The position numbers were made by a program, and so were the translations under genes. From Poecilobothrus nobilitatus (lineage: Eukaryota; Arthropoda; Insecta; Diptera; Dolichopodidae): a stretch of 64,000 bases of DNA. Shown here in pieces: positions 23,007 through 35,200 of this stretch. Below the pieces are notes generated by a model. That model saw only the letters and a list, made by a program, of their open reading frames with translations. It made no database searches and was not told where the DNA came from. The DNA lies in NCBI GenBank assembly GCA_947095535.1, contig OX352774.1, positions 265,147,843-265,211,842 of the forward strand, given 5' to 3'. Positions within the stretch are counted from its first letter, which is position 1, and each line of letters begins with the position of its first letter.

Positions 23007-24767
23007 TATACCCGTATGAACTATGTTCAAGGGTATAATAAATTTGCCATTACGTTTGTGACACCTTAAAGGAGCCGAGCTAGATATAGTGTCAAAGGTA
23101 TGGATCGGCTCAGAATCGAATTCTGAGTCGATTAAGCCATGTACGTCCGTCCGTTCGTCCGTCCGTCCACACGATAACTCAAAAAATAAAGGAGCTAGGA
23201 GGCTGAAATTTTTTCTACGTCACTTTTGCAAAATTGTTAGTTTTGCTATTTAAATCCAACATTTTCAGTCGGCGGGTTCGAGTAGCTGCCATACAACTTC
23301 TTTCTTTATATAGAAATAACTCAGTATCTATTCAAGCTAGGGTTTTGAAATTTTGCAAATGATGATCAAGTTTTATGGCAATAACTTCTGTAAAATTTGG
23401 TTGTGTTGGTGCGACGGGTTCGAGTAGCTGCCATACAACTTCTCCGTTTAAATGAGAATAACTCAGTGTTTATTTAAGCTAGGAATCTGAAATTTAGTAA
23501 AGAGCTGTCGAGTTACATGCCAACAACTTCTGTAAAATTTGGTTGGTCTAAAGCATCCGGTTCAGGCTTCTTGCACCTCTTGGAAGTTAATAAAGCTAGG
23601 CGTCTGAAATCTTGCAAATGTTGATCAAGTTTTATGGCAACAACTTTTGCAAAATTTGGTTGTGGTGGTGCGACGGGTTCGGGTAGCTGCCATACAACTT
23701 ATCCGGTTAAATGAGAATAACTCAGTGTTCATTGAAGCTAGGAATCTGAAATTTAGTAAAGAGGTGTCGAGTTATATGCCAACAACTTTTGTAAAATTTG
23801 GTTGGCCTAGAGCAGCCGGTTCAGGCTTCTTGCACCTCTTGGAAGTTAATAAAGCTAGGCGTCTGAAATCTTGCAAATGATGATCAAGTTTTATGGCAAC
23901 AACTTCTGCAAAATTTGGTTGTGCTGGCGCGACGTATTCGGGTAGCTGCCATACAAAATATCTTTTTAAATGAAAAGAACTCAGTGTCCGTCCGCAATAT
24001 AACTCAAAACATAGAGGAGCTAGAAGGCTGACATTTTATATACGTCACTTCTGAAAAATTGTTAGTTTTGCTATTTAACTCCAGCATTTTCGGCCCCCGG
24101 GTTCGAGTAGCTGCCATACAACGTCTTTCTTTAAATGGAAATAACCCAGTGTCTGTTCAATCTAGGTATCTGCAATTTTGCGAATGATGATCAAGTTTTA
24201 TGGCAACAACTTCTGCAAAATTTGGTTGTGTTGGTGCGACGGGTTCGGGTAGCTGCCATACAACTTCTCTTTTTAAATGAAAATAACTCAGTGTCCGTCC
24301 GCACGATAACTCAAAAAATAAAGGAGCTAAGAGGCTGATATTTTGTTTACGTCACTTTTGCAAAATTGCTAGTTTTGCTATTTAACTCCAGCATTTTCGG
24401 CCGCCGGGTTCGAGTAGTTGCCATACAACTTCTCTTTTTAAATTAAAATAACTCAGTGTCTATTGAATCTAGCTATCTGAAATTTAGTGAAAAAGTGTCG
24501 AGTTGCATGCCAAAAACTTTTGTAAAATTTGATTGATCTATTGCAGCCGGTTTAGGCTTCTTGCATTTCTTGGAACTTAATGAAGCTAGGTGCAATAGAT
24601 TCAGGTAGCTGTCATACAACTTCACAATTTACATAAATATATCTCTGTAGTTCGGTACTAAAACATCTGAATGTTTTTAAAAGATGATCAAGTTTTATAA
24701 TAGGATATATTACGTTCATACGGGTATCCCAGAGTTGACACAGTCTACTCTACTGCACTCTTCCTCG
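23007..24767 (-). mobile_element. DINE-1-like element B1 with internal tandem array
   Basis: On the plus strand it opens with the terminal hairpin TATACCCGTATGAACTATGT...GGGTATA, followed by GAGCTAGATATA, CCATGTACGTCC and a (GTCC)n tract (about 23147-23168). It closes with CATACGGGTATCCCAGAGTT ... CTCTTCCTCG. This is the same plan as family A (hairpin ends, GTCC tract, CGAGGAAGA start in its own orientation) but with different internal sequence, so it is a second family, also present at 39841-40666. The interior is filled with repeats of the block 'ggttcgagtagctgccatac'. Plus-strand frames at 23647-23880 and 24135-24338 read through these repeats and are not genes. Confidence 0.82.
23411..23928 (+). 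repeat. Two tandem 259-bp units inside element B1
   Basis: GCGACGGGTTCG-type unit starts lie at 23411, 23670 and 23929, giving two consecutive units of exactly 259 bases. Each contains 'agctgccatacaactt', 'gtcgagtta(c/t)atgcc', 'ggttcaggcttcttgcac' and 'gatcaagttttatggcaac'. Variant units of different length continue to about 24600, including a 307-base step from 23929 to 24236 that repeats the element's own GTCC-adjacent sequence. Confidence 0.88.
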
Positions 24768-26212
24768 TTTGAATACAATTCTATGTATATATGGATTTAA
24801 TTTAATTTTTGTCTCTTATCCATATACACATACATATACATATTTGATCTTTCATCCTATAAAAATTTAGTAATCTCGATGTCTATTGTACATGTGGCTT
24901 GTATTAGTATTTAGCAAAACAGGAATATATATGTAAATTAAATTAAATTAAACTTAAAAAATAATATATGAAAATTTTTTAAGTTTCCAAGTGAAAAGTA
25001 AAAGTTTATTTTTGCCTTAAACGAAAAGGAAACATTTGTTTTGAAATAAAACTATATTTAAATACTCCATCGCATCGGAAAACATTCAATTCTTTAAAAA
25101 AAAACACAGAAATAAAATCTCCATTGAACCAGTCACCAAAGTCAAATTAAAAAAATTAGTAAAGAAAAGTTGTTATCTTCTATATAAGAGTCTTGAAAAA
25201 TAGTTTAAAATTTAGAGATTAGTGATAAAAACCAAGGCAAAAATGATATATACTATCGATTAAGGTTAAAAAAAATTTCGAAATAAATACAAAAAATTAA
25301 ATTTGTAATATTTAATACCTAAAAATAAACTCATTTTTTTTTTTTTATTTTGTAAATGAACTAAGCAATTAAAATCCTGCAATACAGTTGAAACTCACAA
25401 CAAATAAAAAAAAACCTTTAATATTTCACAATGTATCAAAATCTTATTACTTTTCTACGTTTAAATTCTTTACAAAGAAAATTTCTAAAGTTTTCAAACT
25501 ACGCAGAATATAATATGTATTACGTATAATGTACGGTGTATATTTCATATACACCTGAATACCATTTAACAACCACTAAAAGACCAAATAGAAAATATTT
25601 TTTCCTAAAAATAATACTTGAAAATATTTTTTGTTCTATTTTCCTTTTTGTTCCCCTTTTTTTCAGTTAGAATTTTTTTATTTTTAATTAAAAGCCCAAA
25701 ATAATGTAACCCTTAATTACTAAGAAGTTCTTAATGAAACTCATAAACACAAATTAAATGCAAAATTCCTTTCGCCTCTATTTGATTCAAATAGTCAACA
25801 TAAATTATGCAACCACATCAAATAGGTTAATAGTATATATTTTACTTTCCTCCCAAAAAAAATTCGTATTTAGTTTTGTGTTTTCACAATTTAAAACAAA
25901 ATAAGAATGGAAAACATTTACCACTAATGGGCATCGGTTTACAAATAAAATTAGGTAGTCCAATGCATATTTCTTACTTGGTAAAGAAGAAATTAAAAAA
26001 AATCCTTAAAGAAATCTAAATGAATGTGCTAAAACTATATCTAAAGGAAAGTATCTCTTAAAACTATAGAATTATTTTTTTTAGATGGAAATTCTGTATT
26101 TTTAGTTTTCACAACATTTTTAACATTAAAATAAGTTCTACATTTAAAAAAAATTAAAGAACAAGTCCTGTTAAAATTTGTGAGTAACAGTAACTCTAAA
26201 ATACAGACAATA
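24768..26212. other. AT-rich non-coding stretch
   Basis: No gene recognised. A perfect small palindrome, GGTGTATAT-TTC-ATATACACC, lies at 25535-25555. Confidence 0.5.
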
Positions 26213-26332
26213 GGCGGTATGCATAAAACTGACCTTGAACGTAAATCTCATTTTTCCAAACAAAAATGCGATTTTAAGCGTAATTTTTGTATGAAAAAGT
26301 GAGATTTGAATTCCAGCTCAATTTTATGTATT
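26213..26332. mobile_element. Short foldback MITE of about 120 bp
   Basis: The left arm (ATGCATAAAACTGACCTTGA ... AAATCTCATTTTT) and the right arm (AAAAAGTGAGATTT ... CAGCTCAATTTTATGTAT) are inverted repeats of about 38 bases with a handful of mismatches around a loop of about 40 bases. There is no coding capacity. A solo half resembling the left arm (ATGCATAATACTGAGCTTG) follows at 26342-26388. The superfamily is not assignable from the arms. Confidence 0.72.
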
Positions 26333-26341
26333 TGATCTAAT

Positions 26342-26388
26342 GGGTCGAATGCATAATACTGAGCTTGTGCTTAAATTTAACTTTTTTC
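26342..26388 (+). mobile_element. Solo left arm of the same MITE type
   Basis: TCGAATGCATAATACTGAGC followed by TTAAATTTAACTTTTTT parallels the left arm at 26213. I found no matching right arm downstream. Confidence 0.5.
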
Positions 26389-26740
26389 CTAAAATCAATT
26401 TCCTAAGATCAATTTTCCTAAAAAAAATATTACAGTTCCTTAAAAAATTATGATAATCATTTCGAAAAAAAAATTTAATATCAGCAACATTTACACAATA
26501 GATACAAAGTTTGAACATAAAAAAAAATTCTAAAAAAAATCCATAATTTATTTGTGATCAGATAATTCAAACATAATTAATTATACTACATAATTGTTGT
26601 TTTTTATTTAGATTTTCGACAAATAATTTAAAAACTTTAACTAACATGGAAAACAAAATTTTTATTTTTAGATATTAACTTTTCAATCATTTTAAATCAT
26701 GATAAAAATTCATGGCATTTTGAATTTTTGCAGTATTTTT

Positions 26741-27385
26741 AGCACATTTCCAAAAAAAATTTTGGAAAAACTGTGCCTATTAGTTTCACTCTATCCGTCC
26801 GTCTGCTTACAAAACTTCTACACCGTTAAAGATAGAAAACAAAAAAATTTAATCATTAGTAGGTCTCAGAAAAAAAACTCATTTTGTAGAACATCTTTTT
26901 CATGTATAGCTCCATCCATTACGGAGCTACCGCCTCTCAAACTTTGAAAAATCCCTATTTTTAAATGCGTATATCTCCGGTTCTGATTAACGTCTTTTCA
27001 ATTTAAAGCCATCATTCTTCGACAGGATTTTGTTTTACCTTTATAAATCCTACCTTATCAATAACCTTTATAACTCCGGCTTACTTCTAGATAAGAACTT
27101 GAAATTTTGGGACAAGAAATAAGAATACTTTTAGAATTAGTATAAGTTTCCTCAGAAAATTTTTTTGTACCACGCTCCGTTTAAGAGCTATTACGGCTCA
27201 AAAATTGAAAATTTGTTACTTTTAGACACCTGTACTTGAGCACCTGTACAAATTTTTCCTCGCCAAGACATAAAAATTAAAGCTTCGGTAATTTTTACCT
27301 GTGTTAAAGCTTTTTCTTAGTTATATAGGGTTCCGAAGTTACAGTTCCTCAAAATTGCAAAAAAAGCCTATTTTCAGGCTCATGT
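26741..27385 (-). mobile_element. Old DINE-1-like relic (family D), copy 1
   Basis: Contains, in the order seen in A3, a decayed GTCC tract (ATCCGTCCGTCTGC), a 'tacggagctac' block, 'gacacctgtacttgagcacc', 'ataaaaattaaagcttc' and 'cttagttatatagggttcc'. A second copy with the same layout lies at 62063-62850. Both ends are eroded and no terminal hairpin remains, so this is an older relative of family A. The plus-strand frame 26699-26947 overlaps it and is spurious. Confidence 0.72.
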
Positions 27386-27607
27386 AATTGTAGAAGTATA
27401 ATTAGTGAATAGGATATTGATTCTATAAACTCACACAAGTTTTGCTTAGTAATTCTAAGTACATTGTTAAAAATAGTAATAATTTATACAATATTTATAA
27501 GATTCACTAACCATATCCTGATAGGGATGTTTAATTAAAAACAAAAAATGTAATGTCATTTCAAAATGTAGTAAAAAGATGAAGATGTACTGAAAAGATG
27601 AAGATGA

Positions 27608-28926
27608 CGAGGAAGAATACAGTTGCCTTTGTCAACTCTTAGATACCCGTACGAACCGTTAGTATGTTCATAGCCTGTCACTCTGCTTATAATATTATTT
27701 TTTTAATTTTTTAGTATTTTAAAATAATTTGGGTGAATATTATAATTTCTAGGACTATGGGTTGTACATATATTCAAACTATATGTTTAAACATTCTTCA
27801 AAAGCAGATTCTAACCTTCCACATAACGAGTATCAATTCAAAACTAATATTAATATGTATAATATACTAAGCGGCAAATGTATAATAATTTATACTATAC
27901 ATATGTATTATATATCATTCATTCATCAGTGACATATACGATATGTAAATAAACATGAGTTATATAAGTATGTATACTATAATATCATATAAATATAAAT
28001 TCTTCAAGCAACCATTACATTTTTATTTATTTAATTTTTTTTGTACTACGCATCATCCTCAACAATTTCAACTTATCGAGTAAAACAAAATGCAAAAAAT
28101 TCGTTAAAGAAATTTGTTAGAAAAATTAAGTCACACTTTCTTCAATTTTAAGGTAACCCTATATTATTAAAAAAAGTTGTTAATATAAATAAAATGGTGG
28201 AGCTTCAATTTTTGTATATTACTTCAAAAAAATTTGGCCAGGTTTTCAAGTTAGAGGTGTTTAAAAATAAAGAATTTTTTAGTTTTTGACCCTATACAGC
28301 TCCGAAACGGGGGGCGATACTAAATATTTTCTGAAATGACCCATACTTATTTTCAAAGACCTAACTTCTCTCAAAATTTCAAGTTTCTAACTTAAACCGT
28401 TTGGAAGATAGAAGGTAAATATAACGGTAAATTAAGATCCCATATGCCACAAGTATATATTTATTGTATATATATTTTGAAAGCAGTAATCGTTTGGTGT
28501 TTTCAAATTGAAGATATACCTTATAAAACTTGTGTTATAACAATTTAAATATAGAGCTTTTTATAACTTTGAAGAGCTGTAGCTCCGTAACGGGTGGGGC
28601 TACAGAAAAAAGTTGTTAAAAATAAAATTGATATTTTTAAGATATCTATCAGCAGTTAAAATTTCATGGCTCTATTTCAAAAAAAAAATGTAAGAATATT
28701 TATTGTTAATAATAGAAATATTTTATGTTAATTTGAAGACTCTAGCTTTCTTAGTTTTTGAGTTATCTTGCTGACGGACAGACGGACGGAGAAGGCTCAA
28801 TCGACTTTGAATTTGATTCTGATCAGATCCATATCTTTGAAGATATACCTAGCTACCTTATTTCGAGGTGTTACAAACGGAGGTGCAATTTTAATATACC
28901 CGATCCTTAACGTACGGGTATAAAAA
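27608..28926 (+). mobile_element. DINE-1-like element A4, diverged, internally reduced
   Basis: Starts CGAGGAAGAATACAGTTGCC with the TTTGTCAACTC half-hairpin, follows family A with several deletions (for example around 27840-27900), and ends ...TATACCCGATCCTTAACGTA then CGGGTATA. The GACG tract is short and mutated (GACGGACAGACGGACGG). More substitutions than A1-A3, so an older insertion. Just upstream, AAAAGATGAAGATG is duplicated with a 20-base period (about 27572-27607). Confidence 0.82.
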
Positions 28927-30844
28927 CGATTTTAAATTTTAACGTATTAAACTTTGCTTTTAAAAAATTGTGTTTCTAAATCAAAGTGTAGTTTTATTTA
29001 AAATGGACAGGTAAACAAATCTTGAGGAATAGCTTATACTTATGATAAAAAAATTAAAGACTAAATAAAAATCAAGAAAATACAAATGCAATTTTCAAGA
29101 ACAATTTAACTAATGTAATTAGGTGCAACAACATCTGATGAGAATTTTAATAATTATTTTTAAAATTCTCTTTTCCTAATATCAAAAATTATTTAACTGA
29201 TTTGATTTTAAAGAAAAAGTATCTGGAATATTTGGGTTGAAGGTCCGAAAAATTAAAAATCAAATAAGTTTTAAATCTCTTGAAATTAATTCATAGCAAG
29301 TAAGTAATAGTGGAATTTAAAATTAATCTATGATTATGTTAAAATATTAACTTAACATTTTTCGAATCGATATTTCAAATTGAAAATGAAATTATACAGA
29401 AGAATTTTTCAAATTTATTTAATAAATTCTTAATATTTACAAAAAGTATAATTCACTTTCTACATTACATTTAGTACAACATCAATAGCTAATAAATTTG
29501 CAAAGCATGTTATAACAGCCTTTAATAAATCAAAACTTAAAGTATGAATTAGGTTAATTTTAAAGCCGCACTAATAAATTTTTACAAATACAGAAGTGCA
29601 AATTTTTAAATCTTGAATGAATTATAGAATCGTACAATAGATTTGTATTCATAAAATTATTCATATTTTAAGTACATATTTATAAATTTTTTTTCAAAAT
29701 CCAAATTCTATATCTAAGCTTTATTCGTTTAAATAATATTTTATACAATATAAACCAATATATATGTACGTATATAAATTCAAACAATATACACATATAA
29801 TTTAAAATTGTTTACCTATATTTCACACTTATTCAACTTTATATTATTCTTTTTCTTTCACTTAACCGAGAAAACATACATCCTTTTCAATCCTATTTGT
29901 TTTTTTTTCATAACAATAACTTTTATTCTTTTAATTTTCATATTCTCCACAACCTTTATGTTAATCCTTATACATTCAACCAATTTAGTTCACACCAGTT
30001 CAATTTCTTTGGAATTCTTCTTTTTTTTTTTGTTTTTTTTTTTTTATTTTGTAAAAATCACATCCATTAGGATTATGGTCACATAAATATTCTTACACAT
30101 GTTGCACATTAGACAGAGACAAAAGAAGTAAATATATCGTAAAGAAAATGTGATAGAGAAAGCGAAAAAAAAAATTAAATAAGAATTTCAAATAAACAAA
30201 AATATAAATTTAAAGAACAATAAAACGAACAACAACAAAAAAATAAAACTTTAAATTCGTCTGTCTAATAAAAAAATGACATTAGAGAGAAAATAAAAAG
30301 TTTAAAACTAAAAATAAAACATATGAACATACCTTTTATATAAGTAGATATGTATGTCCAAAAAAAAGAAAAAAGAAAATATATATTGCAATTGATTATA
30401 ACCTTATAGTATGTAACAGTGTACATATACATATACGTTTACATTTATTTAACTTTATTTCTTTATTTAAATTTAAACTGAAATTCTATAAAAATAGTAA
30501 TTCTTCTTATATTTTTAATTCTATTGGTTATATTCTTTCTTTTTCTATTTATTTTAATTATACCTTTGCACAAAAATTTTTAAAAAGTTTTTCTATAATT
30601 TGATTTTATGATTATAATGTACAGAAAAAAATTTAAATTAAAAATTTATGGTTTTAAATATTTTTAAACCTTTTCTTTGTACAATTTAAGTTTACCACTT
30701 ATCTTTTCGAAGTTGACAAGCTTCTATCTCCTTGTATACGATATAGCACGTCTTATTTTTATAAGTGCTTTGTGCAAAATTTTAAATCTAGCTTTAAACT
30801 AAATCTTAAATCTGTAATCTACAAGTTTATATAGTATAATCTGA
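28927..30844. other. AT-rich non-coding stretch
   Basis: No gene recognised. The F-rich frame 29808-30086 reflects T runs. Confidence 0.5.
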
Positions 30845-31245
30845 ACTTTTCTCAAAAGTTCCGACACATTTTTAGTTAAAATCATGAAATTTTGAAGGAA
30901 TAATCAAAATAGATCTTTTAGAATTAATATAAGTTACCTCAGAAAATTTTTTTTGATCCCAACTTTTTTAAGAGAAATTAGAGGTCAATTTCTTCAAAGT
31001 AAAATGCAAAAATTAGATCTTCAATATTTTATTTTTACACATGTTAATAGCTTTTCTTAATTTTATAGGATTACCTTAAAATTGAAAAAAAATTCTGTTG
31101 ATTTTTTCACAATTTTTTCTTATATATAAAATTCTAAGAAATATTACAAATTTTGGAGTCAGTCACAATATTCTAAATATTCTAACTGTTTTTATTGAGT
31201 TTTGCAAAATTTCCACCTTTGAAAACCTTTTGTTTTACATTGTGC
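30845..31245 (-). mobile_element. DINE-like relic (family D), fragment
   Basis: 'agaattaatataagttacctcag', 'cttaattttataggattacctt' and 'gattttttcacaa' match the family D relics in order. Ends are not definable. Confidence 0.55.
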
Positions 31246-33436
31246 CTTCTTTAAATATTGATTTAAAAAAAAAAAAAAAATAGAAAATGACCATATTTTT
31301 GATTTTTGTAAAAAAAAACACTTTTTTTGTGCTTAAAAATTAAAATCGCAACTTTCCAATTCTTGTCTTAAAATATTTTACCACAACACAAAACATTTAT
31401 AATAATTGAGTACCCTATAATATACCATAACAACTCTACATTTTGTTTTCTCTAATTTAAATGTTTCTCTATAAACAATAGACATCAATTTGAATCGAAA
31501 TAGATACCAGACCATACTCTGGAAGAGAAAATCCTATTTAATTTCATTTCAAGTTTTTCATATAGGGTAAATTGTCAATAAATTGCAATTCAGTTTTATT
31601 AATAGTTTGTAAATAAGAATAATCACAAGTTAATTTAATTTTAATTTGAAACAAAAAAAAATATATTTTTTATGTGTACGTATAAAAATAAAAATTAAAA
31701 TCGAATTCATCCATTATGTCAATGTAATATTCCAAAATTTTAATTATTTTGAATTAAATATATTCTTTTTAGTATGAAATTTTAAAATTATTTTGTAAAT
31801 TAGTACTTTTGTTTTTGTTGTTCTAATTTTTCTTACTTTTAATTTTCTTCGAAATATGATCATTGGAGACGTTGTACAAGATTTACTTTTTTTACTTATA
31901 CACTTTGACGCTTAGCTTGTTTTACAATTTAATCTTAAAACGTAATTAAATGGGGTAATAACAAATATCAGAGCGGAATGTTGAATTGTTAAAAGCCTTC
32001 TAAATAACGTTTTTTCACATAATGATTTTAGTGAGGAAACTAAACTTACTGAACTATTATATAAAGTTATATATGCTTCTATATTATATATTATATAAGC
32101 TTCAACATTTTATTGGGGGAAAAATGATAGTTTCTCACGGAATCATAGTACCGAGTACATTTTTCTGTGTAATTAAGAAGAGATATAATTAAAACATAGA
32201 ACTTTTAAAATATCTTCAAATTTATTTGAGTCACAGATTGTTCAATCCTTTCAACAAGTAATAGGAACTAAAATAGGAACTAAAATGTCAATTTATCAAC
32301 AGATACTATAAGAAAATAAAAGCACATAATCTTTAAAACTATTATGCTAACAGTTTTGATAAATGAAGAATGGCAGAGGAATCAAATTGACATAAAAAGA
32401 CTTACATATATATTTATTTAACAAAAACTTTATTCATTATTTCTATTACGAACATGAAACACCTTCCAGTTTATTTCATATCATTACCTATAATAATACT
32501 TAATAAGAAATTTTCCTATTATATTAATATAGAAAACTAATACGTATATATACAACAAAAGAAAAAAAAAATGTTATCCATCGGTTTTCTCAATACATTT
32601 ATTTTAATAAATAAATTGAACCAATCCATATATTTGTATTTTACAAATTGATACGGACGACAAAGTTTATTTAAAAATAAAAACTAAAATAAAAAGCTAA
32701 ACAAATGATAGAAAAAATTCTAGTTAATAAAAAAAACTCAAAACTTTTTTGTAAAACAAAAAGAAATAATAAAAAAGTAAATAAATATCTTTAGAAAATA
32801 ATGTTTGAATATTGTATTACTGGTATATGTAATTAACTATTATTGATTTTATGTCAGAACAAGAGGATATACGGTAAAAACAAAAAAAAAAAAAACTTAT
32901 ATTTATTAAAACAATGACAAAAAAATAAAAAATAAACAAAAATGTAAAAAAAAAGTAATTCATTACATAAATAGAAAAACAAAAATGAGATGGAGATAGA
33001 GATAAAGAAAAAACATCAAACACACACTTATTTGTTAAACAAACTCCTTTACTAGTCTCATATTCCAAAAAAAAAAAAGAAAAAAACAAACAAACAATAT
33101 ATTATATTCTTTATTACATAGTATTTCCTATTAATATACTTTTCTTTAACTACTATTTCTATATTTTTCACTTTATTATTATTGTTATTATTGTGTATCC
33201 TTTTTGTATACATAATTACATCTAAAAAAAAATAGAAAAACTAATAGATATTTAAAATTAAAACATTAAAAATTTAAAAATATAAAAAATAAATAGAAAT
33301 AATTAAAATATTTCCTCCATTGTTTCAAAGGTAACAGTAATTTTTAAAAGATGCAATCAAAAGAAAAAATAAGAAATATATTCGCCCAAAACTATGCAAT
33401 TGATTTGATGGAATCAATAATCAGTTTTTTTTAAAT
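31246..33436. other. AT-rich non-coding stretch
   Basis: No gene recognised. A small imperfect duplication of AATAGGAACTAAA lies near 32262-32287. The minus-strand frame 32817-33089 is low complexity. Confidence 0.5.
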
Positions 33437-33447
33437 ATTTTATTCTT
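33437..33447. repeat. Target-site duplication, first of three
   Basis: ATTTTATTCTT occurs at 33437-33447, 34017-34027 and 34324-34334. The three copies bound the two tandem SINEs of the cluster. Confidence 0.92.
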
Positions 33448-33577
33448 GGGGGCTTCGGTAGCCTAGTGGGTAGGCGGGTGGCGTATTAACCGAAGGAGTG
33501 TGGGTTCGATCCCTGCACAGGTCGTAAGTGTTTTTTTCTTTACATACCCCCCTTACGACCATATATAATGTAAATAT
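33448..33577 (+). mobile_element. SINE-A copy 1, 5' half (interrupted)
   Basis: Starts GGGGGCTTCGGTAGCCTAGT with A-box TAGCCTAGTGGG and B-box GGTTCGATCCC, then 'gcacaggtcgtaagtg', a T-rich link and CCTTACGACC. It is interrupted at TGTAAATAT by copy 2. The 3' half resumes at 33852. Confidence 0.95.
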
Positions 33578-33851
33578 TTATTTATTTATTTATATTAATA
33601 TAACATACATAAATGTAATGCAATATTATTGAACCATCGGCTTCTAAAGGCCATTATAGGTTTTTATACTATTATTAAATTATATACTAATATTATGTAT
33701 TTTGTTTATATTATATACTATATATTTACATTATATTTGGTCGTAAGGGGGGTATATAAAGCAAAAAACACTTACGACCTGTGCAGGAATCGAACCCACA
33801 CTCCTTCGGTTAATACGCCACACGCCTACCCACTAGGCTACCGAAGCCCCC
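33578..33851 (-). mobile_element. SINE-A copy 2, full length, nested in copy 1
   Basis: On the minus strand it begins GGGGGCTTCGGTAGCCTAGT with A-box and perfect B-box GGTTCGATTCC, and ends in a (TAAA)n tail. Its insertion site TGTAAATAT is duplicated at 33569-33577 and 33852-33860, exactly at the element borders. It is very similar to copy 1, so both are young. The small plus-strand frame 33629-33856 lies inside and is spurious. Confidence 0.95.
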
Positions 33852-34016
33852 TGTAAATATATAGCATATAATGTAAACAAAATAAATAATATTAGTATAA
33901 AATTTAATAATAGTATAAAAACCTATAATGGCCTTAGTAGCCGATGGTTCAATAATATTGCATTACATTTATGTATGTAATATTAATATAAATAAATAAA
34001 TAAATTAATAAATAAA
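33852..34016 (+). mobile_element. SINE-A copy 1, 3' half
   Basis: Continues copy 1 after the second TGTAAATAT: 'aacaaaataaataatatta', 'cctataatggccttagtagc', then 'caatattgcattac'-type sequence and a (AAAT)n tail up to the second ATTTTATTCTT. Confidence 0.93.
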
Positions 34017-34027
34017 ATTTTATTCTT

Positions 34028-34323
34028 GGGGGCCTCGGTGACCTAGTGGTCTAGCACGTGGCTTATTAAGGGAGTGTGGGTTCAAATCCTGCACATGTAA
34101 CAAGTTTTATTAATTGTAAACAAATCTCCTTGCTACCAAATATAGTATAAATATAAAATATATAATATAAACAAAATAAATAATATTAATAAATAATTTA
34201 ATAGTAGTATTCGACCTATAATGGCATTTACTAGCTTAACTTACATGGTTTTGTAATATACATGGTTTTGTAATATTGCAATATCCTATGTGTATATTGC
34301 AATATATACTAATAAATAAATAA
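34028..34323 (+). mobile_element. SINE-A copy 3, diverged, tandem to copy 1
   Basis: Starts GGGGGCCTCGGTGACCTAGT with B-box GGTTCAAATCC, keeps the 'cctataatggcatttactagc' body and the (TAAA)n tail, and is about 296 bp long. It is more diverged than copies 1 and 2. It is flanked on both sides by ATTTTATTCTT, the same site used by copy 1. Confidence 0.93.
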
Positions 34324-34334
34324 ATTTTATTCTT

Positions 34335-34984
34335 TGTAATCTAAAAAATGCTTCATTTTAATTTAATTTTAAAAATTTCTAAAAAGTATCAATTAAAAAA
34401 CCTGTAAAAAAAATGTGTTTATTAAATGGAAGTTTTCGTTTTAGGGTCATATTCCACAATAATTGTCTTATTCTATTTTGCTCTGTTTAGCTTTGATTTA
34501 TAAAATAGTTTTTTACAGCAATTTTTCTTTAGAAAAAAATTTGGATTTCAGTAACTAATCAACAAGTTAATATTTATAATTTAAACTGGTTAAAATACCA
34601 AATGTTTTTAACATAAATTCAGAAATAGCTAAAACATAGAAACATAAATAACTCATAATATATTTTCTAAAAATTAGCCATTATTTATTACAATTCATGT
34701 TAATCTTTAAAACCTTCAATCAAAACTAATTGGGCTGATCATTGAACACTTTATAATCTTGGTGACTATTTTCTCATTAAAATTTTGTAATTTGAATCGC
34801 GTTAAAAATTATTTAATAACAGATTCAATACCAAAGATCTAAGATGTATAATAAATAAATATGAAATTAAATTTTCCTAGATTGACAAAGGTACTAGTTC
34901 AAATCTCGTCAAAGGGGTATAATATAAACCTATAAAACATTTAAATTTAAAAACGATCAAATTAATCTACATTAGTTACCAAAA
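34335..34984. other. AT-rich non-coding stretch
   Basis: No gene or repeat recognised. Confidence 0.5.
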
Positions 34985-35200
34985 TGTGTAGATCACATTT
35001 TCTGCTTAACATACTTTCAATTTAAAAGCGCCATTCGGCAGGAATTTTTTTTTCACCTTTATAAATCAATATAAAAATTATACAATTTTTTAAAATTTAG
35101 TGTTCATAAATTTACCCTTATGTGAAAATCAAATGAATGCCTTTAAAAAGCGTTGGTTTACATTCGGCCTTGCGAAGATATTCAAGAATTTTATTGGGTA
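34985..35200 (-). mobile_element. DINE-like relic (family D), fragment
   Basis: 'ttcaatttaaaagcgccattc', 'cctttataaatcaatat' and 'aaattatacaattttttaaa' match the central part of the relics at 26741 and 62063. Confidence 0.6.

Noticed and set aside
23647..24338. Two open frames sharing the peptide NLVV-VRRVRVAAIQL
   Set aside because: The similarity comes from the tandem units of element B1, not from a gene family.
29808..30086. Phe/Leu-rich open frames resembling membrane proteins (also 6896, 7447, 32817 and 48943)
   Set aside because: T-run and (TTA)n readings. There is no conserved motif, and the composition follows the local DNA.
33448..34323. Repeats with even spacing that might be taken for a CRISPR array
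   Set aside because: The units are about 290 bp tRNA-derived SINEs in both orientations with target-site duplications, and the window is eukaryotic.
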